From assembly GCA_016292045.1 (NCBI GenBank), contig JAEEZX010000040.1, positions 1 to 45,791 of the forward strand: a stretch of DNA of 45,791 bases. Direction: 5' to 3'. A program made the position numbers and the translations under genes. The notes under the pieces were generated by a model, which was given only the letters and a program-made list of their open reading frames with translations, ran no database searches and was not told the DNA's origin. This document shows, in pieces, positions 24,537 to 33,741 of this stretch; position 1 is the first letter of the stretch; every line of letters starts with the position of its first letter. This DNA comes from Bacteroidaceae bacterium (GTDB taxonomy: Bacteria > Bacteroidota > Bacteroidia > Bacteroidales > Bacteroidaceae).

Positions 24537-26300
24537 CTAATACGCCTGTATTTCATCGAGAGCCATCGTGCGTACTTCGGGATTGCGATAGACGTGCAGC
24601 ACTAGCGTGCCTCCCATGGCCCATGCAGGCACATTGAATTCCACCTCGGTGCGTCCCGAAGGAGCTACGACGGGTTTGGGCACGACGCTGCCAACCTCGC
24701 GTCCGCCACAGGTGAGAGTGACGCGCAGAGGCAGGGCGATGCGGAACTGCACATTGGCGGTCAGGCCCACCCGCACGCGGTGGTAGCGATGGCCCGCAGG
24801 CAATGCGATATTGAGCGAGGGGCTCGCTGAGGAGAGCAGATGGCCGCAGTGGTAGTTGTTCGGCAGTCCGGCCATGCCGTCGGTGAGGATGCTGAGGTCG
24901 TTATAGTCCTCATCCAGGCGTGTGAGCGCCGTAAGCGGCTGGTGGAGCAGGAGGTTGCCCTTCTGTTCGCTGCAGAGGTCGAGCATCTTTCTGTAGTCCT
25001 CGATATAGCTGTCCACCGTCCAGTACGACTCGCTGTAGATGCGCATCTTCCATGTCTTGTCGCCCATCTTGACGGTGGAGATGTCGTCGAGGCTGTCGAG
25101 GCGTGCCAGCAGTGCGTGTGCCTTGCCCACCTCCTCCGGCGTGATGCCGTCGAGGCGCATCAGTTCGAGGCGTGTCATCGTGACGGCGCGCAGCACGCGG
25201 GTGACATCCCTTTGTTCGCTGCCCGTAGTCAGGGCAGACAGGCGCTCCATCTTGGCGTAGAAATTCAGGAAGCTCTCCTTGGGCAGATAGGTCTTCAGGG
25301 CGGCGGCCACACCGTCGTAGATGGGCAGGGCGCGACCGTTGGCGGCGACATACTCCTCCTGGTCTATGCGGAAGAGCGCCAGCGTCTCTCCTGCAACGGG
25401 GAACAGGCGGCGGCAGGTCTCCATGAGCACTTCACGCCAGTTGACATCGGGCGACTTGAGGAGTTCGGCCAGCACGTAGGTGTTGATGCGGTTGTAGGTG
25501 CTGTAGTCGTGTCCGCTGCCGTTGAGGAAGACACCCTTCACGCCCGAACGGGCATAGAGCTGCAGACGGCGCTGCATCACGGTGTAGACGGGGAAGGGCG
25601 TATAGTAGTCGTCGAAGTTGTTGATATAGTCCCACACGTAGACGTGGCGGCACATCTCGTGCCAGTCGCTCAGCAGCTTCGCGAACTGCTGTTCCTCGGG
25701 CGTCTCGACGGGAGAGAGCCTGTAGTCCATCGCGCTGACAAGCACGCCGACATTGTCGGGCAGGGGTGCCTTCGGGAGCTGCTTCGTGGTGAGATAGTAG
25801 GAGGTGAAGAACGTGTGCTTGGGATACAGCTTGGCCAGTTTCTCCAAGAGGGCGAACACGGCGGGCGAGGCGTCCGTCGGGGTGCATCCCGCTTCGCGGC
25901 AGCGGCCGCACTGGCACACGAGGTCGTTGTCGTTGGGCAGGATGGCGAAGCGCTGGGGCTTCTTGTTGCCGAAGTTCTCGTCGATGTATTTGGAGATGTA
26001 GAGCAGCAGCTGCGGCGACGAGAAGCAGAACTGCTTCTTGTAGACGGTGCCGCCGACGGAGGCGTAGATGCTGTTGACATGGCGTTCCGGAATCACGACA
26101 TCCAGGTTGTGGCCCCAGATGCCCCAGTCGCGCTCGACGTTGTTGAGGTTGAGCTCCTTTTCATCGCACATGAAACTGTAGGGCAGATAGATTTCGCGGT
26201 AGTTGAACGTCTCGTCACTGGCCGTTGCGGGCATACGGTTGCACGCGCTGAGTGCGGACATGGCCATGAGGTATAGAATGCTGCGACAGAAGCGTTTCAT
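24537..26300 (-). CDS. DUF4838 domain lipoprotein, possible glycoside hydrolase-like
   Basis: A 587-residue predicted lipoprotein with lipobox MAMSALSACNR. The central part matches DUF4838: RFAILPNDNDLVCQCGRCREAG (a CxCxxC motif), FFTSYYLTTKQLP, VYVWDYINNFDDYYTPFPVY, ARSGVKGVFLNGSGHD, and INTYVLAELLKSPDVNW. DUF4838 is thought to have a TIM-barrel, hydrolase-like fold. The last 150 residues look like a beta-rich carbohydrate-binding domain (RVGLTANVQFRIALPLRVTLTCGG). It sits between the TPR-barrel exporter gene and a DUF1573 gene, where pga-type systems carry a periplasmic polymer-modifying enzyme. Acting on the exported glycan is an inference. No DUF4838 catalytic residue is assigned here. 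Confidence 0.8.
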   Translation of the reverse strand: MKRFCRSILYLMAMSALSACNRMPATASDETFNYREIYLPYSFMCDEKELNLNNVERDWGIWGHNLDVVIPERHVNSIYASVGGTVYKKQFCFSSPQLLLYISKYIDENFGNKKPQRFAILPNDNDLVCQCGRCREAGCTPTDASPAVFALLEKLAKLYPKHTFFTSYYLTTKQLPKAPLPDNVGVLVSAMDYRLSPVETPEEQQFAKLLSDWHEMCRHVYVWDYINNFDDYYTPFPVYTVMQRRLQLYARSGVKGVFLNGSGHDYSTYNRINTYVLAELLKSPDVNWREVLMETCRRLFPVAGETLALFRIDQEEYVAANGRALPIYDGVAAALKTYLPKESFLNFYAKMERLSALTTGSEQRDVTRVLRAVTMTRLELMRLDGITPEEVGKAHALLARLDSLDDISTVKMGDKTWKMRIYSESYWTVDSYIEDYRKMLDLCSEQKGNLLLHQPLTALTRLDEDYNDLSILTDGMAGLPNNYHCGHLLSSASPSLNIALPAGHRYHRVRVGLTANVQFRIALPLRVTLTCGGREVGSVVPKPVVAPSGRTEVEFNVPAWAMGGTLVLHVYRNPEVRTMALDEIQAY

Positions 26301-26331
26301 AATGGGTATGATTTATGTTTGTAAGTTTTTA

Positions 26332-29136
26332 TCAGAATGCTGTGTGAACTTGGAAGGTGACACTGAATATATTGCGATACGAGTCCTTCAGCGTGCCGTC
26401 ATCGGCGCGGTAGGGATCGAAGCAGGTGTTCCAGTTGGCCGAGAGGCCGAGGTAGAGGTGGCGTGTGCACAGGTACTGGAAGTCGACTCCCACCATGGCG
26501 TTCGTGTGGGAGAGGTTGCGCAGCGACGTCTGGTCGAAGAACGAGAGTTCGGGGAACGAACCGAAGCCCGTCAGCAGCGCCACCGACGAGATGTTGTCGT
26601 CGTTGAAGAAGAGTTTGCCCTTGAGCGACACGTTGTAGTAGAAGCTCGACTCCATCACCACCAGGTCGGCGCCGCCCGTCACCTTGATATGTCCCCATGA
26701 CTTCTCCACCGAGGGGGTGATGAGCACGAGGTTGTATTCGTCCTGGTTGGCCCTCACGGCATCGCCCTCGCTCAGGAAGAGATATGTCTGCGGCGTGCGG
26801 CGGTAGCCCAGGCGCAGTGTCGGGGTCCATCCCCGGTTGGCAGCATAACTGGCGGAGACGTTGGCGCCGAAGCGGTTGAAATAGCGCGTTGACGCAGCGA
26901 AGTTGACCATGCCGCTCCAGCGGCTGTTGAACTGGTGTTCCCACTGTGCCATGAACTCCAGTCCCACGCCGCCCGACTCTTCCTCCTCCTCGTCGCGATA
27001 GCCGTCGATGCCCTTGTAGCTGATCTGCCCCGTGTAGGTGTTGCGTTTGCACAGGCGGGTGTAGGCCAACGAGGCGATGGAGTAGAGGTGTGCGATGGAC
27101 GACAGGTTGCCGGCCTTCGTGTCGTAGAAGGCGGCGGTGTAGTTCAGGTCCACGCGGTTTTTGAAGCTGCGGAATCCGAGGTAGCGCATGTGCTCGTACC
27201 ACTCCTGCTGCTCGGCATTGCTGGGATTGTAGTTGCGCAGCTGCAGCTCGTAGGCCGGCCGCCACTCCTTGAGATACTCGTGGGCCACGCCCTTGGTGTA
27301 GAGCAGTTCCTTGTTGAATCCGTCGTATATCAGTGCGCTGTCGACCACCTGCAGCGCGATGTCGGGCATGCGGTCCTTGATGAGCTGCTGCGCCCACTCT
27401 GTGGAGAGGCCGGAGAAGGCCGCCCGGTATTGCAGAGAGGTCCATTCGTCGCGGCCGCGACTCGGGTGCACCAGTTCCAGGGCCTCCGCATGGCGTCCCT
27501 GCTGTTGCAGCGCCACAGCCTCCTTGATGACGAAGTAGGGCGTTTCGGGGTAAATGTTATAGCCTATCAGGGCGTAGCGCCGGAAGAGTTCGTCGCGCTT
27601 GAGTGTCTGACTCATATTGATGCAGCAGCGCAGTGCCGCCTCGCTGTAGGGCACCACCTCAAGTAGGGCCTGTGCCTCGTCCAGAGCCTCCTCGTAGCGC
27701 TCCTCCTCCACGAGCAGGCGCAGACGGTTGGCGGCCATATCCTCATAGGCGGAGGCAAAGCGCTTGGCGTCCTCGGGACTTGCCACAACGGCACTGCGGC
27801 GGTAGAGGTCGCGCGCTGTGGCCAGTTGTCCCAGATGTCCCAGCACGGTGATTTCCCGCGACACGGTGGAGGCCCACTGCTCGTGCTCGGGTGTCATCAG
27901 GTCGAGGGCCCGCTGCAGATACATGTTGGCTTCCGACCACTGCTGCGTCTCCATCTCGTGCGTACCCATCCGGAGCATCAGTGTGGCGTATTCCTCCTGG
28001 ATGTCCTCGTCGGAGGGATTCAGTGTGTACAGTTCTTCGAGGACACGGTAGGCCGCCTGCTGATTGCCCGTCTTCATGTGGAGTCCGTAGAGCTTCAGCA
28101 GGAGCGGTGCCGTGCGTCCGTCCAGCCGCATGGCTTCCGCCAGATAGGTGTAGGCATCGTCGTTGTAGCCCCGTGTGAGGGCGGTGTTGATGAGGTAGTT
28201 CAGCGCATCGCGGTTGCCGGTGGCGATGTAGAGGCGTCCGTTGGTCTCATAGGGGTCGTTCAGGCGCGCCTCCTGGGCCACATCCTCCATCAGACCGTCG
28301 GCAATGTACTTCGCCCCGTGACTGCGGGCGAACCTCACGGCCTGCGTGTAGAGTCCCTGCTCGCAGAGGATGCCGGCGCCCTTGCCTATCAGCACCGTGT
28401 TGTGGGGGAAATGCGTCAGCGCCCGGTTCACGGCTCCCAAGGCGTGGTCGTATTCGCCGCTGCGCTCGTAGAGGTTGATGAGTTCGAGGTAGTATTCCAG
28501 GTTGTCCGGGTCGGTGTCGAGCCACTGCTCCAGATTGCGGATGGCCTCGGCCGTGTTGCTGCGCTTGAGCACCTCGTTCCAGGTGGCGCGGTTGCGTTTG
28601 CGCAGTTCGGCTGTGATGCTGCTGTCGTTGGGGTATATCTGCGCCAGGCGTTTGAGCGAGGCGTCGGCTTCCACCGTGTTGCCCATCTTGCGGTAGAGGC
28701 TTATCTTGCGGCGCCACATATCGCGGTCGTAGGGCTGGAACTCCAGCAGTTCGTTGATGTAGCAGATGGCGCTGGAGGTGTGGTGGAGCGTGTCCTCCAC
28801 GTCGACCAGCAGACGTTTGGCGCGGTAGTGCATCTCGTCTGTCTGCGCGGCCCTTACGAGGTTGTAGCGGGCGCGTTCGATGTCGCCCACGACGTAGTAG
28901 TAGCGGCCGTTGAAGTAGCGCAGGTCGGGCTCGTCGGGATAGAGCTTGAGCGCCTCGTCCAGTTCGTACCTCACCTCATTCCAGGCGTTGAGGCGGGAGA
29001 GTTCGCGCACGCGGCTCACGTAGTAGCTCGCGGGGTGGAACTCTTTCTCCTGCGCCGCCGCGGGTGTTGTGGCCAGCGCGGTACACAGGGCGCACAGGGC
29101 GCCGATGAACAGCAGTTTATTTCGTCGGTGTAGCAT
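26332..29136 (-). CDS. TPR and outer-membrane beta-barrel protein, PgaA-like exporter
   Basis: A 934-residue protein. A signal peptide (LLFIGALCALCTALATTPAAAQ) is followed by about 600 residues of helical TPR repeats (for example ALKLYPDEPDLRYFNGRYYYVVGD, LEQWLDTDPDNLEYYLELINLYERSGEYDHAL, ALDEAQALLEVVPYSEAALRC, seen in pieces). The last 280 residues are alternating beta strands rich in aromatic residues and end in F (SVTFQVHTAF), as in YaiO-type outer-membrane barrels. The architecture, TPR scaffold plus barrel, is that of PgaA and similar polysaccharide exporters. It overlaps the glycosyltransferase gene by 20 bases, so synthesis and export are coupled at the genetic level. The substrate is unknown. 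Confidence 0.8.
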   Translation of the reverse strand: MLHRRNKLLFIGALCALCTALATTPAAAQEKEFHPASYYVSRVRELSRLNAWNEVRYELDEALKLYPDEPDLRYFNGRYYYVVGDIERARYNLVRAAQTDEMHYRAKRLLVDVEDTLHHTSSAICYINELLEFQPYDRDMWRRKISLYRKMGNTVEADASLKRLAQIYPNDSSITAELRKRNRATWNEVLKRSNTAEAIRNLEQWLDTDPDNLEYYLELINLYERSGEYDHALGAVNRALTHFPHNTVLIGKGAGILCEQGLYTQAVRFARSHGAKYIADGLMEDVAQEARLNDPYETNGRLYIATGNRDALNYLINTALTRGYNDDAYTYLAEAMRLDGRTAPLLLKLYGLHMKTGNQQAAYRVLEELYTLNPSDEDIQEEYATLMLRMGTHEMETQQWSEANMYLQRALDLMTPEHEQWASTVSREITVLGHLGQLATARDLYRRSAVVASPEDAKRFASAYEDMAANRLRLLVEEERYEEALDEAQALLEVVPYSEAALRCCINMSQTLKRDELFRRYALIGYNIYPETPYFVIKEAVALQQQGRHAEALELVHPSRGRDEWTSLQYRAAFSGLSTEWAQQLIKDRMPDIALQVVDSALIYDGFNKELLYTKGVAHEYLKEWRPAYELQLRNYNPSNAEQQEWYEHMRYLGFRSFKNRVDLNYTAAFYDTKAGNLSSIAHLYSIASLAYTRLCKRNTYTGQISYKGIDGYRDEEEEESGGVGLEFMAQWEHQFNSRWSGMVNFAASTRYFNRFGANVSASYAANRGWTPTLRLGYRRTPQTYLFLSEGDAVRANQDEYNLVLITPSVEKSWGHIKVTGGADLVVMESSFYYNVSLKGKLFFNDDNISSVALLTGFGSFPELSFFDQTSLRNLSHTNAMVGVDFQYLCTRHLYLGLSANWNTCFDPYRADDGTLKDSYRNIFSVTFQVHTAF

Positions 29137-30586
29137 TGCTTTGTGGTTTGGTATCCCTCTTCTTCACGCCCTTGCGCTGGATGGGTTTCCAGATGGCGGC
29201 CTGTCCGCTCAGATACTGGAAGTAGCCTATGTTGGAACAGTAGGTGATGATAGGGTGATAGACGATGGGTTCGATGAAGGCCGCGAAGGCCAGATGGAAG
29301 TAGGCGCGCCGCCTCTGGTGCCAGTTGACGGCATCAATGTTGTAGTCGAAGAAGAGCAGCGCGAAGCACATCAGCGCCGAGAAGAGATAGATCATGACGA
29401 AGAGCAGGATGGCCGTGCCCCAGTTCACACTTCCGGCGATAATGAGCCATATCATGAAGATAAAGCCGCTGGCCTCCAGCACGGGGGCGATGAACTCGAA
29501 GATGAGGATGAAGGGCAGGGTGAAGGCGCCGATGGGACCGTAGTGCGGATTGAAGAACAGCTTGCGGTGGTTCACCACAATCTCATAAAGGCCGCGCGCC
29601 CAGCGCACGCGCTGACGATAGAGCGCCTTCATGCTCGAGGGACCTTCCGTCCAGCAGCACACCTTCGGCACCTGCACCACGCGGAACTTTTGTCCCGTGT
29701 TGCGCATATACGTCACCATGCGGAGCAGCATATCCACGTCCTCGGCCATTGAGGTGTTGTCGTAGCCGCCCGACTTCACCACCACATCGAGGTCAAACAG
29801 GCCGAAGCCGCCCGAGATGTTGGGCAGTGCGTTGATGTAGCTCCAGCCCAGCTTGCTGATGAGGAACGAGCGCAGATACTCCAGTTGCTGGAACATGGGG
29901 AAGAAGCTCCAGGGTACATGGGCCTCCGCCACGCGGCCGTTCTCCACCACGCAGGCGTTGCTCATGAGCATCGTGGCCGACACGCCGATGACGGGCACGT
30001 GACTGTTGATCACCATCCACATCATGCGGTAGAGCGCCATGGGTTCGATGATGCAGTCCACGTCGGTGCACACGAAATACTTATTGGAGCATACGTTGAT
30101 GCCGGCGTTCGAACCGTCACTCTTACGTCCGCCGCGCTCCTTGTCCACCACCACCAGTTTCGAGTATTTCGGATTGGTGCTCTTCAGCACGCGCTTGATA
30201 GGTTTGGAGGGCACGCGCATGGCCACATCGTAGGGCACATCCACCATCTCGAAGGTGTCGATGAGAAGTTCCAGGGTGCGGTCGCTCGAGGCGTCGTTCA
30301 CGATAATGATTTCGTAGTCCGGATAGTCTATCTGCATCAGCGAGTTCACGTTGTCGATGATGGTAATCTCCTCGTTGTAGGCCGGGGCGATGATTGACAC
30401 GGCGGGTGTCAAAGGCGAACCCTGCAACTGATACTTGATGGTCTCGTCGGGGGGCATATCCACCTTGAGCGTCATCTGCATTCGCCAGCTCAGGATGACG
30501 AAGAGGAGATAGCTTGCCAGGATGGCCAGGGTGTAGCCGAAGACGATGTAGCAGAAGATGTAATATGCCGCTAACCAAGTGGACAT
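29117..30586 (-). CDS. Processive family 2 glycosyltransferase, PgaC-like
   Basis: A 489-residue inner-membrane polymerase. An N-terminal helix (residues 7-33) precedes a GT-A domain with VSIIAPAYNEE, D98 (VNDAS), the DxD pair D175/D177 (TDVDC), AED at 281-283, and QRVRW at 325-329: all the signatures of processive synthases such as PgaC/IcaA, hyaluronan and cellulose synthases. The segment QQLEYLRSFLISKLGWSYIN...ISGGFGLF is typical of the PgaC-related group. Four more helices follow (about residues 345-440). It uses an activated sugar on the cytoplasmic side and probably moves the growing chain through the membrane. Sugar specificity cannot be read by eye. Confidence 0.88.
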   Translation of the reverse strand: MSTWLAAYYIFCYIVFGYTLAILASYLLFVILSWRMQMTLKVDMPPDETIKYQLQGSPLTPAVSIIAPAYNEEITIIDNVNSLMQIDYPDYEIIIVNDASSDRTLELLIDTFEMVDVPYDVAMRVPSKPIKRVLKSTNPKYSKLVVVDKERGGRKSDGSNAGINVCSNKYFVCTDVDCIIEPMALYRMMWMVINSHVPVIGVSATMLMSNACVVENGRVAEAHVPWSFFPMFQQLEYLRSFLISKLGWSYINALPNISGGFGLFDLDVVVKSGGYDNTSMAEDVDMLLRMVTYMRNTGQKFRVVQVPKVCCWTEGPSSMKALYRQRVRWARGLYEIVVNHRKLFFNPHYGPIGAFTLPFILIFEFIAPVLEASGFIFMIWLIIAGSVNWGTAILLFVMIYLFSALMCFALLFFDYNIDAVNWHQRRRAYFHLAFAAFIEPIVYHPIITYCSNIGYFQYLSGQAAIWKPIQRKGVKKRDTKPQSNATPTK

Positions 30587-30605
30587 GGGTTTTCTGTATT
30601 GTTTT

Positions 30606-31895
30606 TTAGTTTGACAGGTTGAATTCGGTTTCTACTGAGGGGTGATATGCCTGCTCTTTGTTGAGCGGCATGCGTGAAAGTGTCAGGTCGTTGTGGAAGA
30701 AGGTAAAGAGTTTCTTGTCATCCCCCTGTGCCCTGTTCTCCAGGGTTACCAGCATGTCACGGCCGTCTTCTCCGTAGTTCCATACGCAGCGCAGCGCTTC
30801 GAGGCGAACGTGCGGATTGCGGCTGTGTTTATAGACATCCATGAGGGTACGCAGGTTGCGCCCGCTGTCCATGCGGGTGATGGCGTGCAGGATGGCCACC
30901 TTTGTGTCGTCGGGCTGTGTGAGCAGTGCATCCACCAGCATCTGTTCGGCCTCCGTGTAGCCGAGGTAGCCCCACGTGCGTGATATTTCCTCGATGAGTT
31001 TCTTGTGTTTGGTCTCACGGAACATGGGTTCCAGCTGTGCGCAGTATTCCCGCTGGTCGAAGCGTCGCATCAGCCTGACGAACATACATTTCGTGTAGTC
31101 CTTCTTCTGCAGTTCTGCCCAGTGGGCCAGATTGGGGAGTTTCATTCCTGCATCACGTCGGCGGTTGAGGATGTAGCCCAGCTCTATCTCGTCGTAGATA
31201 CACGAATTCTGGTCGAAGAAGTCACTCTCGAAGTAGTCCAGCTCGCTGTCCGCGCTGCCCGCCACCGACAGATACATGGCCACACGCTTCACACGCGTCT
31301 TCTTCGAGGCCATCAGCATGTTAATCACCCACGGACTCACCGGCAGCTTAAAGGCCCTCACCACCGCCAGCGCTTTCATCTTGATAAACATGCTGGCGAA
31401 GGCGATCTCTCCCTCCAGAAAGGTGGGCAGAGCGAAGATGTTGAGCAGCAGGTGAAAATTCTTCCTTCGGTTGGGCCAGGTGTTGCCGCTCGCTATGAGA
31501 CGTTGGTAGAGGAGATCGCATATCATCTGCTTGTCCAGCTTCGTGCGCAAGAGTCCGTGCCTGGCCACTTTCTGTTCGTCCACATGGAAGAGCTTCGTAA
31601 TCTCGTCGCGCGCCATCACCCACGTGTGCTCGCGGTTGAAAATATAATCCATCGCCTCGCCGTAGCGCTCTTCCAGCTTGGCCTTGGTGCGATCCTTCTT
31701 GCGGCGGTGGTGTCCCTTCTTTTCCATGAGGACAGTGAGAAAGACGATGAGTAGGAACGACCACTGGATGATGCCGATGGCAATGCGCGCCTCAAAGGGG
31801 TACGTGTGAAACTCCTCCTGGTAATACACCCAGTAGTAGCTGATGTACGTCGTCACCACGTTGAAGTAATATGATAGCGTCGAGACGGTATCCAA
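30606..31895 (-). CDS. HEAT-repeat membrane protein, first gene of the exopolysaccharide operon
   Basis: A 429-residue protein. One transmembrane helix (IAIGIIQWSFLLIVFLTVLM) at about residues 38-57 is followed by a basic linker (EKKGHHRRKKDRTKAK). The rest, over 350 residues, is helical, with HEAT-like repeats toward the C-terminus (EEISRTWGYLGYTEAEQMLVDALL, KVAILHAITRMDSGRNLRTL, HVRLEALRCVWNYGEDG). It is likely anchored in the inner membrane with a cytoplasmic repeat domain. It is followed after 19 bases by the glycosyltransferase. The start is TTG at 31895; the next ATG would remove the transmembrane helix, and a stop at 31917-31919 blocks longer forms. A role as glycosyltransferase partner, like PgaD, is inference from position. 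Confidence 0.75.
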   Translation of the reverse strand: MDTVSTLSYYFNVVTTYISYYWVYYQEEFHTYPFEARIAIGIIQWSFLLIVFLTVLMEKKGHHRRKKDRTKAKLEERYGEAMDYIFNREHTWVMARDEITKLFHVDEQKVARHGLLRTKLDKQMICDLLYQRLIASGNTWPNRRKNFHLLLNIFALPTFLEGEIAFASMFIKMKALAVVRAFKLPVSPWVINMLMASKKTRVKRVAMYLSVAGSADSELDYFESDFFDQNSCIYDEIELGYILNRRRDAGMKLPNLAHWAELQKKDYTKCMFVRLMRRFDQREYCAQLEPMFRETKHKKLIEEISRTWGYLGYTEAEQMLVDALLTQPDDTKVAILHAITRMDSGRNLRTLMDVYKHSRNPHVRLEALRCVWNYGEDGRDMLVTLENRAQGDDKKLFTFFHNDLTLSRMPLNKEQAYHPSVETEFNLSN

Positions 31896-31951
31896 GTGTT
31901 TTTGTCGTAAATGGTATTACATCCGGTGCAATTTAACATGCGTCGTGCGAG

Positions 31952-31959
31952 CAAAGATA
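31952..31959 (-). promoter_or_regulatory. -7 element of the exopolysaccharide operon promoter
   Basis: The minus strand reads TATCTTTG, matching TAnnTTTG, 56 bases before the TTG start of the HEAT gene. It is the only such motif in the 140-base gap to the next gene. Confidence 0.55.
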
Positions 31960-32035
31960 CGTAAATTATGACAAACGGAGTCTATATCTCACCAGTGAGA
32001 TATCCTTAAAAGTGGGAAAATGTCAAAAAATGCCT

Positions 32036-33577
32036 CTAAACGCCCATTATTGCCTTTGCAAAGAGCACTGCAATGGGTATTGTGACGAACAAAATCCCGA
32101 TGATGTCGATGATGACTCCGGACTTTATCATCTTCGTGATGGGTACGTAGCCCGACGCATATACGATGGCGTTGGGCGGTGTGGATACGGGCATCATGAA
32201 TCCGAGCGACGACGACAGGGCTATGCCGATGGCTACGGGTATGGGGCTGAAACCGCTGGACACCGCCGCGCTTATTGCGATGGAACCTATGAGATTTGTC
32301 GATGCCGTGTGGGACGTGAATTCCGACAGGAGCAGCGCAACGACGCAGAACACTCCCACGAACACCCATTCCGAGGGATTGGTTCCCATCACGTCGCGGA
32401 TGCCGGCACCTATCCAGTTGGAGAGCCCGGTGGAGAACATCATTGCACCCATCGACAGACCGCCGCCGAAGAGCAGCAGCGTGCCCCAGTCAACGCCCTC
32501 TACGCCCTCTTTCCAGTTCATCGTCATCTTCCACGACTTGAGGTCGGTGGGCAGCAGGAACAATAGCAAAGCACCTATCATACCGCCCACAGCCTCGGGG
32601 AAATGACTGTCGTAGAAGGTCATAATGTCGGATTCCTGACCGTGGATGAGAGTGAGTGCGCTGGGAGCCACCCAAAGCACCACGGCCACACAGAAGGCAA
32701 AAAGGGTGTTTTTCTGGGCGCGAGTCCATTTGCCTAGCGAACGGCGATAGTCGCGTATGAAGGTCTGTGCGCCCTCGATATGCTCGACATCTGCGGGAAA
32801 CATACGCCATAGCACCACGCTTGCGATAATGAAGTATATCACCATTGCCACAGTGCCCCACGTCATCCAGTCGAAGAACGATATCTTGGGAGCATCCGGT
32901 GCCAATTGGTCGAGGAATCCCAGCATGATGATGTTGGGAGGCGTGCCGATGGGTGTCATCACACCGCCTATGGAGCACGCATATGCTGTCATCAGCATCA
33001 GTCCTGTGGCGTATTTGTAGTTAGACAGGTCGATGATCTTACCATTTGTGGCCATCATGTCGCGTATTGTCTGCAGGAGTCCCAATGCGATAGGGAACAT
33101 CATTGCCGCTGTCGCGGTGTTGCTAATCCATCCGGAGCACAGTATGCAGGCAAGACCGATGGCGAGGAAGATGCGCCGGGGTGAGTCGCCCACCCATTTC
33201 ATCGACATTATGCCGTATGCGATGCGTTTATCCAGACCGTTGACCATCATACCCTTTGCCAGCAGGAATCCTCCCAGGAACAGGAATATCATGGGGTTGG
33301 CAAAGTTCTTGAAAGCATCGTCTATGGGTGCAATACCCAGCACGACGCACAGCGTGGGACCGATGAGTGAGGTGACGGGGATGGGTACGGGTTCTGTCAC
33401 CCACCATATTGCCACCAGCGTCATTATTGCCAGCAGGTGGTGGGCGGCGTCCGTGAGACCGTCGATGGGAATACACCACACCAGCACGGCACCCAGCACA
33501 CCCATCACAGCTCCTATGATTTTACGCATCCCCCTGACGGGATTTTTCTCGCTATTCGCATCTTTCACGTCGTTCAT
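32036..33577 (-). CDS. DASS/SLC13 family anion symporter
   Basis: A 513-residue polytopic membrane protein of the divalent anion:sodium symporter family, which imports dicarboxylates, tricarboxylates or sulfate. The two family motifs are GWISNTATAAMMFPIALGLL and ALLLSEFTSHTASTNLI, each with the SNT/S-T-type substrate and sodium site. The opening region MNDVKDANSEKN is cytoplasmic. Eleven or more hydrophobic segments are visible, including MIFLFLGGFLLAKGM and PVAIGIALSSSLGFMMPVSTPPN. The substrate cannot be fixed. The gene has its own unit: a possible -7 (TAATTTTA, complement of 33614-33621) lies upstream and a 140-base gap downstream. Confidence 0.9.
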   Translation of the reverse strand: MNDVKDANSEKNPVRGMRKIIGAVMGVLGAVLVWCIPIDGLTDAAHHLLAIMTLVAIWWVTEPVPIPVTSLIGPTLCVVLGIAPIDDAFKNFANPMIFLFLGGFLLAKGMMVNGLDKRIAYGIMSMKWVGDSPRRIFLAIGLACILCSGWISNTATAAMMFPIALGLLQTIRDMMATNGKIIDLSNYKYATGLMLMTAYACSIGGVMTPIGTPPNIIMLGFLDQLAPDAPKISFFDWMTWGTVAMVIYFIIASVVLWRMFPADVEHIEGAQTFIRDYRRSLGKWTRAQKNTLFAFCVAVVLWVAPSALTLIHGQESDIMTFYDSHFPEAVGGMIGALLLFLLPTDLKSWKMTMNWKEGVEGVDWGTLLLFGGGLSMGAMMFSTGLSNWIGAGIRDVMGTNPSEWVFVGVFCVVALLLSEFTSHTASTNLIGSIAISAAVSSGFSPIPVAIGIALSSSLGFMMPVSTPPNAIVYASGYVPITKMIKSGVIIDIIGILFVTIPIAVLFAKAIMGV

Positions 33578-33705
33578 GGTCTTATTTTTGCAAGTTTTTT
33601 CTATTTTTCGCTGTAAAATTAGTAAAAAGAGTTGATAGTTGACTGTTGATGGCTGATAGTTTTTATTATTTGAGGGAAATATTTTACCACATCGGGAAAT
33701 TTTCA

Positions 33706-33713
33706 TATATTTG
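33706..33713 (+). promoter_or_regulatory. -7 element for the metallopeptidase-like gene
   Basis: TATATTTG matches TAnnTTTG and is 29 bases before the ATG at 33742. Confidence 0.55.
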
Positions 33714-33741
33714 CCGCGAATTATAAAATATTTAAGGTACT

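Noticed and set aside
24840..26276. 478-codon plus-strand frame opposite the DUF4838 gene
   Set aside because: Composition is Val/Glu/His-rich shadow sequence with no recognisable domain.
27826..29133. 435-codon plus-strand frame opposite the TPR-barrel gene
   Set aside because: Shadow of a high-GC coding strand; the minus frame has clear TPR repeats and a signal peptide.
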